From positions 797,785 to 861,784 of the forward strand of contig KV748186.1 of NCBI GenBank assembly GCA_001692895.1: DNA of 64,000 nt, read 5' to 3'. The notes under the pieces are model-generated. The model did no database searches. It was not told where the DNA came from and saw only the letters and a list, made by a program, of their open reading frames with translations. Source of the stretch: Cenococcum geophilum 1.58. Its lineage: Eukaryota > Ascomycota > Dothideomycetes > Gloniales > Gloniaceae. The translations under genes were made by a program, and so were the position numbers. The number at the start of each line of letters is the position of its first letter. Position 1 is the first letter of the stretch. Positions 22,223 through 33,751 of the stretch are shown here, in pieces.

Positions 22223-23676
22223 GTCCGATGCTATCTAAGAGACATTAGCGACTGACGCCTCAGGCACCCGCGTTCCGAGAATGCTTGTATCTTCTCGCAC
22301 CCCTGGCGAAGTGATAGAAAAGCGGTGGGGAGGAACGATAACTAGGAAGACGAGACGAAACGGACGACGAGAACCTACCAAACTGAAAGCTTGCAGCCTT
22401 GTGCCTGATAGTTCGCCTGGGAGAGGCACTGGGAGCTCAGAAGGTTCGAGGTAATCGCGGTGCGTCAAGTGGTTGCATTAGTACTTCGCGGCCTTCACCG
22501 CTTCGCGGCTGACACGAGCAAGATGATTGATGTCGATGCGAGTAGCGTGAGCACCGGGCTCAGTTCCTGGGGAGGGTTATTGGTCCTGCTCAAAGCGCCG
22601 GTGTGGGAAAATGGAAGTTGGATGAGCGGCCGCCAGCGGTCAAGAGCCGGGCTGTTGTCTGCAAAATGGTGGGCGGCAAGGGTTAGTGCAGTCTCATGTT
22701 AAGTGAGGCTCCCTAGCTCATTTTACTTTGAGAGAGGGAGCATTGATAAAGGGCGGCGCCTCGCTGTCGAGGGATGACAGAAGGCAACGGATTTTTCGGG
22801 TTGCCTTGTTGCTGCCTGCTCAGTTCCAGCTAGGGCCCTAGGGGTCACCGGCACCATCGCCCTTCGGCAAGCGTCCTTAGCGACAGCACTCGTCTCTCAT
22901 CGTGGCTGTGCCTGCGCCCTCTCCTCCACTCTTGTCGAGAAAAGTCACTTACTCGTGCAACGTCACCCCGATCTCCATACGAATATTGGATCAGCAGACA
23001 CTTGTTCATTTAGCTTGCTGTAAATGATACGCTTATTCTCTCCCGTCCGATAGTACCTTTTTGGCTCCTGCAAGGACTATCGCATTCGCCAAGCGAAGGA
23101 CAACGTTATTGCAGCGTCCGGCGAATGCTGCAGCCCTCGACGCTTGTAATTATGTAAAGGTAAAAGGCACTCGCCAAACTGTTTTCAGTAGGGATTGAAA
23201 TATCTCAACCCTAGCATCAAAAAGGCTTTGTATGGTTTGGTAAACGCGCCAATCAGTATTTGGGAATACCCTCCTCGTAGGGCTTGCATCATTGCTATGC
23301 TCCAAAGCCTACCATCCCGAAGAAACCATAACATCGCTGGAAATCCCTGCCCCACAAAAGCCTAGATCCGGCCATACACATCCACAAAGATAATTCCTAG
23401 GAGCCCTAAAACACCCTCCAAGGACTCGACAAACTGGAGATCAAAAAGTAAAAATGTCTCAAATGCGAAAAAGGAAAAACGCGTCCGAAGCGAGAGAAGC
23501 TGTGATCCAGTACCTGGTATACACCGCATAACGCTATGATAAGAAAACTGACGATGACTTTCTAAGTGAGACTCATGGCGTTAGGGATATCAAACAAAGA
23601 AATCGGGAAATCGTGGCTGTCATCAAGAAATCCATAGGCCGATTATCTCTAAATTCATTTAAATTCTTTGGAAACG
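22223..23676. other. Intergenic between two minus-strand C2H2 genes
   Basis: About 1.45 kb, serving as 3' flank of the gene at 27720-23677 and promoter of the gene at 22222-19391. No gene or repeat is recognised. Confidence 0.5.
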
Positions 23677-26600
23677 TTATTGACCTCGATATGGATAACT
23701 TTGCTGCTGTTGTTGCTGCTGCATGTATGGAGGCATTTGCTGATAGCTGGACTGCTGGTATTGCACTCCAGTACCTTGGTCGTATGCCATTTGAGAAGGC
23801 CCACTCATTCCTGCCTGTGTAGTAGAAGATGACTGGGGATCTTGAGGGAAGTACGTGGACGGTAAACCATCAGTTAAAAATGGTGTGGTGTCAACCGGAG
23901 AGGAGAAGACCGGCTGCTGCCCATATGTCGAGACCGGAGTGATGGGAGGAGCGTAACGACTAGATCTATTTTGAACGTTGCTGTTTCGGTACGACTGGCT
24001 TGGTGTCTGCACTCCATTGACGTATGGGGAGCGCTGCTTTGTATCTAAAAAGCCTGGATAGGAACGATTTGCATAAGTTGGCGTAGTGTCGACAGGGAAA
24101 GTGAATGGAGAAGTCTGCACTGGCTGCTGGGGCCTGTAGATCGGGAACTGAGGTGGGGGATATGTATGCATGGCTGGAGCCGTAAGACCTGACGGGGAGA
24201 TATCTGATGAATATTGAGAATACGTTTGGTCAAACGGAGATGCAAGCGATGACACAGCCGGGCTAGGATTATATCGCGATGGATTATCGTTGGGGGACTT
24301 TGACAGTGCATTGATCTGGTTTCGGGCCTGTTCTGGCATCTCAACCACCGGACTAATAATCGTGTCGGTATTAATTTGCTTCTGCTCCACTAAAGGTAAG
24401 ATGGGCATGCTGATCTGCTCCATATGCTTCGCTAAATGGACCGTCAATTTCTTCCAGCTAGTTAAAATGTTACCGCAGAATCTGCAAGGCTCGTCCTTTG
24501 GTTGCTTCGTGGTATCCTGACGACACTTCTCTACCAAGGCCCACACGTCGTCAGAAGTATCCTTTGAAGTCTGGTTGACACCTGGGAATCCGCCTTGCCA
24601 TCCTTGAGCATTGTCAGGATGGGCAGAAGAGTCCTTCGTGCCGCCATTCCCTGACCGACCAGCACGAGCTCTTGGCTCAGCGATCTTGTGCTCTCGGACA
24701 AGATGCTGAACAAAATTGTCTTTGCGATAGCATGTATGATTGCAGTCCGCCATGCTGCAAGTCCAATTTTCAAGCTGTCGGTGTCGTTCATTCTCGTGTC
24801 TAACCCAATCGGCTTTTCGTTTGAATGACTTAGGCTCTCCACAATTAGGGAATGTACAGGTGAACGGCTGAACATCTTCATGTACATGCTTTGTCCAATC
24901 AGAAGGCTTGTAGAATTTTTTGACTTTAAAGCAGAGAGGGCATTCGAATTCTGCTGGTAGACGTTTGACAGGCGGTAGAGGAACCCCTGCAGGAAATTGA
25001 GCAGATACAACAGTGCCCTCGGTAGCAGCTTCGGCATCGTCATCGGAGGAACCAGGGGCAGTGATTTGGAATCCAATGAAAGGCGCATCAGAGTCCTTAT
25101 TACCAGCTCGAGGCGGCAGCTGTTTGGACCCACCACCAAGAGCAGTACAGAATTCCATGGACGCACAGCTCCGATTCGTAACAGCATTCAGATGCTTAAC
25201 TTTAAATTCAAGCAACCTCTTGTAACGTCTCATCTGCTCTTGTGTGATTCGCTCAACCATGTAGTCCACAAGTCGGGGATTCAGTTGCCTTGCATGAGTC
25301 TTGAAACCCTCGTAGGTCGGAATGATAGGATCGGAACGGACTTTGAGGTCCATAATGACTGGCTCTTGGGACATGTCTTCGTCGTTATCATCGTCGTTGC
25401 CAGGACTAGGAAGAGGCGAGCTGGGTCTGGTCGCCCCGGTATCTGCCAGTGGCGATGCGAGCGTTAGCATTGGTGGACCCCCATGTTGGGTCATTAGCTC
25501 AGCAAGGCCCGGAGATTTGCCTAAATCGCTTCTACTCCTGCTCCTTCGTATAGCATTCTTTGCGTGGGCCCATGGCCCAGAAGATGCAGAGAGGTTGGCA
25601 GCGCTTCCCGGCCCTACATCTTTCGAATGATTGGAGACATTAGTATCAAGCCTGGGAGACTTCGGTCGACCCCAGCTACCTATTCGCTTGGGCTTCTCAA
25701 GTGGTAAGGGAGGTTCCTTCTGTTGTGTTTGCCCAGCATCAGGAATTTGTTGCTGAGGCGTTGGATGGCTTCCTTTTCGCTTCAAGAGATTACTATTCGT
25801 CCGTTTGGGAAGAATGCTGTCGAAGAAACTCGGACGCCTCTCTCTTTTCTCTTTACTCTTTCCTTTGTTTGCATCATTATCGACAAGCTTCGAAATGCCG
25901 GCAGCGGCATGGAGGCTGCCCAAATCGGATTCACTCATGCGACGAGATCCTATAGTAGCTGCCAGAGAGGCCGCCTCAATGTCCTTAGCCCGTTGACGGA
26001 AGCGCATCATTGCAGCATTGGAGGTAGCAGGTTGGTATCTGTTACTTGAGGCTTCAGGTTCAAATGGTATATCATTCCAGGGTCGCGTAACGACAGAAGA
26101 CTGGGGCTGTACATCGCTCTCTGGGAGGCGTGGAAAGTACGACATGTCTTTGTCATTCGTGCTGATTTGAACGTTTGCGGGTGGGGATTCGGGTTTTTGA
26201 TCTTCGACCTCTTCGACCTCTTCGACCTCTTCGACCTCTTCGTCGTCCCCTTCATCTAGTTCACTTCGCTCGTCAATGTACACCCCGGGTCCTGGAATAC
26301 CTGAATCATCGAATACAGTTTGAACGCCGAGGCCCAGAGAAGACCCAAGCGTTTGTCGAACGCTAGCATCATTTTGACTCTTAGCTCTCTGTCGGTTAGC
26401 TGAGCGCTTCTTGCGGACTGCTGGTGCAGGCGAAGCTCCATCTCCGGCCTCACTACCCACTTCGCTACGGGTAAGCCAGTCCTCAACCTCAGCATTCTTC
26501 TCAGCAACAAGACGTTGCTCTGTCTGTTCTTCGAGAGTTGGAACATAGGTTTCCTTCATTGCTTCCCGAGCGTCAGGACTGATTCCAGCTTGACCAGAGA

Positions 26601-27720
26601 TGTTGTCGGCGAGCCACGACCCATCTTCATTTCGCTCCGTTGGCGGACATACTGGCTTAGCATTTGGTGGTGGCTCTTGCTCAATCTCATCCTCCGACGA
26701 GTCATCCACAGGGAATGGAGATAAGTGCGTTCCAGATCTTCGACTGCCGTGGCTTCGTTTGCTTAGAGTTCCGCTCAAATCAGATCTTGCTGGTGACTCG
26801 CCCCTGCTGCAGTTCTCCACCATAACAATAGGACTGGTGAAATGAGACATTCGGGGTTGTTTATTAGCAAGAGACTCTCCACCAGGGCTGTTGGTGAGCG
26901 CGGGGCTATGCTGCTGCTTGCTGGGGGTTGAGCGTGCTCCACCCGATGATCCCGTGGGTGAGGGAGAAGATGGTGGAGGAAAGTCGCTAGCAGCAAATCG
27001 GATTCCAGTCATGTTTAGATTCTGCGAATTGTCAACTCCCATAACAGGACTCGACTGATTGGTCAAGCTCGGGGACAAAAGTTGAGAATCTGAGCGGTTG
27101 GTTGAAGAGATTGAGGCCTGAGTGTGGGTAAAAGCCGGAATAGAGCCGGTGTTGGCTCCGAGAGATATGGATGAACCATTGTTATAGGGTTGGTGGAAAG
27201 GACTAGCCATGCCGTTCCCGTCTATATTGAGGAGTGTTTCTAACTGATCTTCCAAAAGATGCTCTCCGAAGCTTGGCGTGGTGTACTGACTGAGGTCGTG
27301 GTACATGGAATCGCTTAGGTATCCCTCAGGACTCATATAGTCCTTCATGGAGTGGGCGGGTGGCGACAAACTCTGGCCCACAGAAGTTCCAGTTGATAGG
27401 GTGCCGGATGATTGGGGGAAGACATTTGGTTGTTGAGAATAGGTTTGATTGAGGATGTCTGGATGTAGGGAATCATACGACGACCCTTGTGGGGTGAAAG
27501 CGGCCTCCCTCGTGGGGTCGTTTGAAGGAGCGAGACTTGACATGCCAATGTAATCCATCGGCTCCGCAGAGAAGGAGAATCCAGACTGATCGCTTGACAA
27601 GAAATCGTTCCCGGATGGCGACGAAGACAGGTAATCAGTCACGGATTCGTTCTGACCGCGAGAATGATTGGCATGGTTGTCGCTGTAGACAGGCGACGGC
27701 GACTCGATGACAGGCATCAT
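23677..27720 (-). CDS. Large C2H2 zinc-finger protein, single exon
   Basis: 1347 aa without introns, from MMPVIESPSPVYSDNH at 27720 to a poly-Gln tail just before the stop at 23677. Residues 1-870 are Ser/Pro/Gln-rich with an acidic block of repeated EEV (about residue 495) made by a 9-bp DNA repeat near 26210-26250. The fingers lie around residues 960-1140: FECPLCFKVKKF...WTKHVH, FTCTFPNCGEPKSFKRKADW...RHENERH, W-T-CSMADCNHTCYRKDNF...HLVREH, and CRFCGNILTSWKKLTVHLAKH. The C-terminal 200 residues are Pro/Gln/Tyr-rich, like an activation region. It is probably a nuclear regulator of unknown target, and its module is shared with the C2H2 genes on either side. Confidence 0.85.
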   Translation of the reverse strand: MMPVIESPSPVYSDNHANHSRGQNESVTDYLSSSPSGNDFLSSDQSGFSFSAEPMDYIGMSSLAPSNDPTREAAFTPQGSSYDSLHPDILNQTYSQQPNVFPQSSGTLSTGTSVGQSLSPPAHSMKDYMSPEGYLSDSMYHDLSQYTTPSFGEHLLEDQLETLLNIDGNGMASPFHQPYNNGSSISLGANTGSIPAFTHTQASISSTNRSDSQLLSPSLTNQSSPVMGVDNSQNLNMTGIRFAASDFPPPSSPSPTGSSGGARSTPSKQQHSPALTNSPGGESLANKQPRMSHFTSPIVMVENCSRGESPARSDLSGTLSKRSHGSRRSGTHLSPFPVDDSSEDEIEQEPPPNAKPVCPPTERNEDGSWLADNISGQAGISPDAREAMKETYVPTLEEQTEQRLVAEKNAEVEDWLTRSEVGSEAGDGASPAPAVRKKRSANRQRAKSQNDASVRQTLGSSLGLGVQTVFDDSGIPGPGVYIDERSELDEGDDEEVEEVEEVEEVEDQKPESPPANVQISTNDKDMSYFPRLPESDVQPQSSVVTRPWNDIPFEPEASSNRYQPATSNAAMMRFRQRAKDIEAASLAATIGSRRMSESDLGSLHAAAGISKLVDNDANKGKSKEKRERRPSFFDSILPKRTNSNLLKRKGSHPTPQQQIPDAGQTQQKEPPLPLEKPKRIGSWGRPKSPRLDTNVSNHSKDVGPGSAANLSASSGPWAHAKNAIRRSRSRSDLGKSPGLAELMTQHGGPPMLTLASPLADTGATRPSSPLPSPGNDDDNDEDMSQEPVIMDLKVRSDPIIPTYEGFKTHARQLNPRLVDYMVERITQEQMRRYKRLLEFKVKHLNAVTNRSCASMEFCTALGGGSKQLPPRAGNKDSDAPFIGFQITAPGSSDDDAEAATEGTVVSAQFPAGVPLPPVKRLPAEFECPLCFKVKKFYKPSDWTKHVHEDVQPFTCTFPNCGEPKSFKRKADWVRHENERHRQLENWTCSMADCNHTCYRKDNFVQHLVREHKIAEPRARAGRSGNGGTKDSSAHPDNAQGWQGGFPGVNQTSKDTSDDVWALVEKCRQDTTKQPKDEPCRFCGNILTSWKKLTVHLAKHMEQISMPILPLVEQKQINTDTIISPVVEMPEQARNQINALSKSPNDNPSRYNPSPAVSSLASPFDQTYSQYSSDISPSGLTAPAMHTYPPPQFPIYRPQQPVQTSPFTFPVDTTPTYANRSYPGFLDTKQRSPYVNGVQTPSQSYRNSNVQNRSSRYAPPITPVSTYGQQPVFSSPVDTTPFLTDGLPSTYFPQDPQSSSTTQAGMSGPSQMAYDQGTGVQYQQSSYQQMPPYMQQQQQQQSYPYRGQ

Positions 27721-30700
27721 TGGTTAAGCCCAGCCTGGGGAACAAGCAGACTTTAGCTCACGCGTGCGTATACTATTACCCTATACACTGGGTGCAAAGT
27801 CGTGTTGGTCTCGATATGTCGAAACGCAAGGCAGCGGCAGCAACGTGACCTGAAGTGGCTACTTATCGGGCCATAAAAGCGCTGCCTAGCCGCCTGAGGA
27901 GACAACGCGAGAATTGAGTTGGCAAAGCTGAGAGACAGACAACGTCGACAGAAGGAAAAGCGCGAAGAAGTGCACAAAGATGGAGAGTATGGAGAGTTCA
28001 GAGGTGACGGCAACAATAGGAGGGACCCTCGTTCGCTATGAACGAAGGTCGGCAGATTCGCCTTGCAAGGGATAGGCTAAGCCGCAGTATGAAGCTAATG
28101 ATCCAGGAACGAACTGGCTAAGGAGGCCAGTAACGCGATTCTAGAAAAGGCGCTTCGAAATTCTGCTGCGCAAGTCTCGGACTTTGAAGAGAGGAGTGGA
28201 CGGGAAAGCAGAGAGACGATTTGCTGTGGACGACTACTAAGGCATGGCCGCAGCAGCAGAGGCTCTCAAGGCACCGGTGAAGGCTGACTCAAGGCGCGCA
28301 TGCGGAGTGATGCGCGCCAAGCCAGCCAGGAAATGCAGACGACTTTGGCGCGAGCTTCTCGATTCTTAACCGCAGGAGAAGCAGAGCAGCAGAAACAACG
28401 AGCGACCTTAGTGCCCACTCGAGGCAGATTTGCTATTCGTGACAGACCAACGCCGTCCGGCATTTTACTCAGCCTCGCTCCAACCGACTGAGAACGCGAG
28501 GTCAAGGAGCCGACAACGGGACTTGCGGTGGCTGTGTCGACATCATCGCGACTCTTGATAGGCACACACATTAAATCTTTAATTCTCAACTCAATCGCAT
28601 TACGCTAGAATTTTCAGGCACCGCATGCTTGCCTATGGTAGCGCAGGAAGAGAAGCGACCACTTTACGAGCAAATCCGTCTGTTAGCCCGCGCTCCATCC
28701 ACACTGTATTACTATTCTGCTTCCATAAAAGGGCCAGCTCCACCAGAGCATTGTATGCAGAGTGCCCAGGATTGATCCTTAAATGGAATTTCCCGCTCAG
28801 TACTCTTGCAAAGCCCCTCTCCATAAGCTAATGCCAGCGCCAGTCCTGCGTTCCCCGTATCCATGGTCGTGGCAATATTCTCACAGGTTAAGTTTTTTTC
28901 CCGCGGTTACCAAGCCTTAATCAAGTTATAGCGCCAAAGCTGGAGAGGGCTGGGTTAATGCGCAGCGCTGGAGAGAGAAGTTTGTTCGTTGAAATGGTAG
29001 TGTTCGCCTTGGTGGCATTCCCATGATCTGCCTTGAAGCGAGGCGCGGATCAGCGTTAGGTCGTTAACCTGGTTCCAGCCTTATGGTGTCTCGACCTATC
29101 TAGGAATTTGGGAAGTCACTGCAATATTAGGAAGTTACTACAGTACCCACGCCAATTGGATGGCAATAATCGCTTGGCGCAAGTTTTTGCAGGTGGTTTT
29201 CATATTAAACAGCTCTTGATCTCACTCACAAAGGATCCCTGGCTGGATGCAAGGGATACAGCATGCATGTCATTTGATGCTGACTGTGCTATGCTGTGGC
29301 TTACCGTCGAGGCAGTGCGGCGGCCCGCTGATCGGGATGGCGTTTGGTGACAGCCTTAATTCCGCCCGAGGGATTTATTTAGTGTTTATGGAGATGCATA
29401 TTAGCCCTGAAAAAAGTGCGGGTTAATTAAGGTTCGCCCCCTGACGAGCAAACCAAGGATCCTATGCTCGATCAATCTTCCTATGGCCCCTTTCCCGATA
29501 GAATTGCTTACTTCAGTAGTAAGAACGTCTTAAAAGGTTCCTTAGACGTGAGACGATGCTAATATGCTCGTCGGCGTAGATGAACTCTTGACCATTTAGT
29601 TACGTGGAGTGGTGGTAGGATATGCCTTTGCTAGGGATGCCTTACTTTTCCTTTCCTTCTAGGTGCGGCTCAATCAGCGCTTCTACCTAACATGGTCATG
29701 CCCCTTATGAAAGGCTGTATGCCATTCGGCAGAGCTCATAATGGATTGCAATCGTCTTAAGAGATTCAATTTACTTAACAAAGATATAAGAGCTCCTTTT
29801 CATGTTCTATTCTGAAATCCTCCACGGGCTTGGCTAAAACGTGTATGTTGTCCCTTCCGCTGGTGTTATCGACAAGAGCTGGAATAGAATCAATAGATCA
29901 AGCCGCCGTGGTAAAAAATACGCGTATTTTTGGTTCTGGTGTTTTGGTGTTCTACGCACGGTCCACCTATCGTAGGGGATATGAATTGCGCTCCATGACG
30001 AAACTCAAGAGCTCGATTTATCAAGCGGAATATCATGAACCAAGCTAAAACCCACCCGAATTTGCATAAATACTCGCGCAAAGAGCTCCCATAGAACCGA
30101 CCATTTAGTGTGTAGATTTGAGCTATACGAAACATGCTGCCATTTTTAGAGCTTCTATCATTTTCCCACACCAGCATCCGCAATATCCCATTGCAGAGCT
30201 GTAAAGTCTCCTCTCCTCTACTTTGCGCACTTTTTCTGTTGCTTCTGGATTTCCACCATTTTCTCCCCAATACGGTGAAATTGTGCTTCGATTAAGTGAT
30301 CGCATCGTAATGCGCAGAATTGGTTATGTGATATGTTTGGGGAGTGACCCTTCCTCAGCGAAATTTAGTGTATTGGAGAAAGTACCCTGTGACTTCCTTG
30401 CAAGTTTAGTGGCCTTTCATCGACAGGGATAGTGATAGAGGCATTGCACTATTGAGGAATTCAGATTGAGGAATTCAAGAAGAGAACTGTTTTCCTTTAA
30501 TTCAGCTCTGCTCTTCATGAAACCATAATTATCTTGGCTTGATGGATTGGATACCAAGACGCATGATCGAATTGGACGGGGTGGATACAAAGACAGACTG
30601 GGACCAAAATAATACCGTGTAATCACTAGGGTAGAACCGGGTCGAAGCGCAGGCTCCTCTCCCGCTTCTACCCTGCTCCAGATCGGCCCAAAGGAAACTA

Positions 30701-31076
30701 AAAAGGAAACCCGCAAACTGCACCACAATAAATTGCTGGACTGCTCCACAATGTCTACTTGTTCCCCTCTTATCGACCGCCCCTCTCCCAACAGCCAAGC
30801 GTCATTATTGCTGAAGCAGAGCTCGTTGTCGCGACAACTTCAGCTTCGCGCGTCAGCTGCACTTGCATGTGACAACGCTCACCGTGCTCAAAGACCTCTA
30901 CCACTGACGCAGTGTTCCACCAATCGATCAGCGGCGGGTCCAACGGCAATCGCGAATACACTCCCCTGACGGGAGCCGAGTTTGAGTCTGACAGCTGCTG
31001 CCACACATAGCTTAAAAAACTACCTCCTATCTCTCCTCCACCTTCTCTCATCCACACAAGCACTTCCGCGATAGTC
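27721..31076. other. Long divergent intergenic region, nothing recognised
   Basis: About 3.35 kb between the starts of the large C2H2 gene (minus) and the unknown gene at 31077 (plus). Several open frames exist but none shows a domain or convincing splice pattern. It probably holds both promoters and long leaders. Confidence 0.5.
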
Positions 31077-32312
31077 ATGTACATACCGCCGCCCGCCCCA
31101 AGGGACCTCCTCCCACCTCTTCTCGCCTGCCTACCGACCGCCTTCGCCTCCAGCCGACCTCCACCAGCTCTCCTACCTCTACTTTCCCCAATCCTTCGCC
31201 AGCGGGTCCAGCTCCTTTCCTCCGAATCCTGGCTACCTCTCCTCTGCTGGGACGCCCACGCCGCCTCAAAACTCCCCGGGATAATTGAAAACATACAGCT
31301 AGAACCGCACCCCGTATCCGGGGAGGTCGAGCTCCGGGATGTAGAGACGATACAATACCGCCGGTTAGATCCCGAGACGCTGCACGCGCGGCTGGTGCTG
31401 GACGAGTTCAACCTGCTCGCCATCTACCTCTGGTGTACGGGCGAGGAAGGGAACGCATGGCGGCTCGCCGAGCTGCGGGGCATCGACGACGGCAAGGACG
31501 GCACGCAGTGGTTCGACAGTATGAGCGAGGCGAGCGACGACACCCGCCCGGGATTCAACCGGGAAACCCTCAGCCAGACCAACGGCGCTGCAACCGGAGC
31601 CAACCACGCCGCAGCACCACCGACGCAGGCGAAAGGGGAAGAGGATGACGACGATGCGTACTGGGCCTCCTACGACCGTACCCCCAGCCGCACGCCGCAC
31701 AAGCGCTCCCCGGCCCCTATCACGAACTCCTCCGTCCAGCTCCCCACGCAGTCCGAGCTCGAGTACTTCGCCCGCTACGCTGCAGAGGTGCAGCCGGCGC
31801 TCGACGCGCACGATCCTGAGGAAGAAGGGCCGCCGCCCGGCGAGTCGACTTTGAATGGGGACGAGCTGGAACGCGGGTTCCAGCAGCGCCATCGAGAGCC
31901 GGAGATGGAGCCTCTGGAGACCTCGAATCTGGGGCCCCACGGCTACGATTCCTCCCTCCCGCCTCCAGCCGCCGCGTTCGCGAACGGGTTGAATGGGTTG
32001 AACGGGCTCCGGATGGACTCTGCTAGCGACGAGAAGGCGCGAGAGGCGGAGCTGGAGCAGCTGGAGCGGGAAACATACGGCGCGCTCAGCCACCCGCGCC
32101 CGTCATCTTCTGCGTCGTCGAACTCGGTCGAGAGGTTGGAGCGGGAGGCGGAGAGTCATTCGCAGGCTGAGATGGCTATTAAGCAGCACATCAGCACGGA
32201 TATCAAGAGCTTGTTCCGGCTGGCACGCTCTGCTGGTATTGCACGCGAGGAGTTCGAGAGGATTATCCAGCGGGAGCTAGAAGTTCTACCGATGTTGGAA
32301 TTGGATCAGTGA
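31077..32312 (+). CDS. Uncharacterised fungal protein with disordered middle and helical C-terminus
   Basis: 411 aa, single exon, ATG 31077 to TGA. Residues 1-125 look folded: PPLLACLPTAF, a stretch of Leu/Pro, then LRDVETIQYRRLDPETLHAR and LVLDEFNLLAIYLWCTGEEG. Residues 126-330 are acidic and low in complexity, with a conserved-looking DDDDAYWASYDRTPSRTPHK. The C-terminal 80 residues are helical (ERLEREAESHSQAEMAIKQH, then LFRLARSAGIAREEFERII). I do not recognise the domain. High GC and codon use typical of an expressed fungal gene support it. It is convergent with SPC2. Confidence 0.75.
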   Translation: MYIPPPAPRDLLPPLLACLPTAFASSRPPPALLPLLSPILRQRVQLLSSESWLPLLCWDAHAASKLPGIIENIQLEPHPVSGEVELRDVETIQYRRLDPETLHARLVLDEFNLLAIYLWCTGEEGNAWRLAELRGIDDGKDGTQWFDSMSEASDDTRPGFNRETLSQTNGAATGANHAAAPPTQAKGEEDDDDAYWASYDRTPSRTPHKRSPAPITNSSVQLPTQSELEYFARYAAEVQPALDAHDPEEEGPPPGESTLNGDELERGFQQRHREPEMEPLETSNLGPHGYDSSLPPPAAAFANGLNGLNGLRMDSASDEKAREAELEQLERETYGALSHPRPSSSASSNSVERLEREAESHSQAEMAIKQHISTDIKSLFRLARSAGIAREEFERIIQRELEVLPMLELDQ

Positions 32313-32647
32313 AGTGTTCGAGGTAATGGATAGGGGAAAACTGTGTTTTGAAGATATATGCGTGCGAGCTGACATTCGAAGCATTTAAGCGGCGCTTGGG
32401 AACCATGTGGCTGGCATAGCATGGAGCAGATTGCGACTTTGGTCTAAAGATAACGTTCTGGGACTCGTTACGTTATGACTCTGTTGTAATTGAGCGTTTA
32501 TAGACTTCCCAACCACTTTTCCCAATTTAAGCGCCCTTCCGCATTGGAAGGCTGACTTATGCGCCGTGATAATCGCATCTGCAAAACCGCTGGAAACTAC
32601 CTCAGCCTTCAGCTCCGAACCCTCACTCCGCACACTCCGCAATCTAT

Positions 32648-33472
32648 CTACCCCTTCCTCCGCCTCCCTGAATCCCCTGCCTTCCCTCCGGCCTTCTTAA
32701 GTTGCCCTAGCACATCCGCCACGTTCGTCCCCGTGGCGTTCAGGACCTTCTCGGCCTCGCTGCCCCGCCCAATCTCCTCGACTACATTCCCCGGGTCCGC
32801 GGCACCAACAATCGGGACCTCGGATGCCAACCACTGTTGGAAGGGTTTGGCAACAAAGTAGCCGTCCGAGGTGAACCAGCGTGTGAAGGGCGTGCGGATA
32901 TGCAGCGTCTGCTCGACGGAGGAAGGCGGAGTAAAGGTCACAGTGAGTTCGTAAATCGGGATGTGTTTTTTCGAGCTTGAGCATATACGGATCTACGCCA
33001 GTAGTTCTTCAGCATACAGCACAGTCTCTATTTCGCGGCACACAAAGCGCGGCGTGTTGCCAGAGTTGCAGGGACGGAGTGTTTGAAAGCTTACCTTCCC
33101 TGTCTTCCCCTCCCCCGCGAACACAACGCCCTTCTCAACCGCCCATATCCAGTACGAGAATATCCCGTTTATGATGAAGTATGCGATGACTGCGGGTGCT
33201 GTGTAAGCTTTCGTGGCGTCCCAGCCCTGCTTCCAATCGAAGTAGAAGAGAGTGCCTGCGATGGCGACCGCGCTATAGCCGAGGAAGAGCCGAATATCGG
33301 TTTGCGTGTGCGATTGCCTGAATTTGAGGGAGGTGAGGTAGTTGGGGAGAGCGTCATCGGTAGTGTTTTTGAGGTCTGGGATAGGATTAGCACAGAGGTT
33401 GGATATGGGTAGGTAGAGGCGTATATGATTACCGGAGAGGGAGTGGACAGCAATTTTTGTTGTTGCCGACAT
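32648..33472 (-). CDS. SPC2: Signal peptidase complex subunit 2
   Basis: Two exons, 33472-33095 and 32992-32648, with a 102-bp GT-AG intron; 240 aa. The start is MSATTKIAVHSLSGNH. Two closely spaced membrane segments follow (LFLGYSAVAIAGTLFYF and APAVIAYFIINGIFSYWIW), then the cytosolic part SSSKKHIPIYELTVTFTP and a mixed Ala/Gly tail ending GRRRKG. This is the layout of SPC25/Spc2, the non-catalytic ER subunit that links signal peptidase to the Sec61 translocon. The gene is divergent from EMC3, with start codons 280 bp apart, so the two ER genes probably share a promoter. Confidence 0.88.
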
Positions 33473-33751
33473 GATGAATTAGAGCTGCAAAAGATATAAT
33501 TAAGGCCAGAAGCGGATTAAATGAATGGCAGATTGGGTTGTTGTGGAGCTACAAAGCTCCAAGCGTTGGTGATGAAGCTTTTGGTGGTGGATTGAAAGGT
33601 GTTCTCAAATCGCCAGTGCCGCACCCCTGTCATCTGAATTCGTCGGCGGTGGATGCGGCTCCGTTAAGAATCGTCGCAACTTCATCAACCTCACAGCCCA
33701 CCATAATTTTGTGTCGAGGAAGGGCAAATCGCACTTTCTGCTTTGATCAAG
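33473..33751. promoter_or_regulatory. Shared divergent promoter of SPC2 and EMC3
   Basis: 279 bp separate two start codons facing away from each other. Both genes encode ER membrane machinery, so joint control is likely. I cannot point to a specific factor site. Confidence 0.55.

Noticed and set aside
26007-26546. Antisense open frames across the large C2H2 gene
   Set aside because: They mirror low-complexity codon runs of the real 1347-aa gene and have no domain or start context.
29890-30798. Several open frames of 60-126 codons in the 27.7-31 kb gap
   Set aside because: No recognisable motif, no matching splice pattern and mutually overlapping; chance frames.
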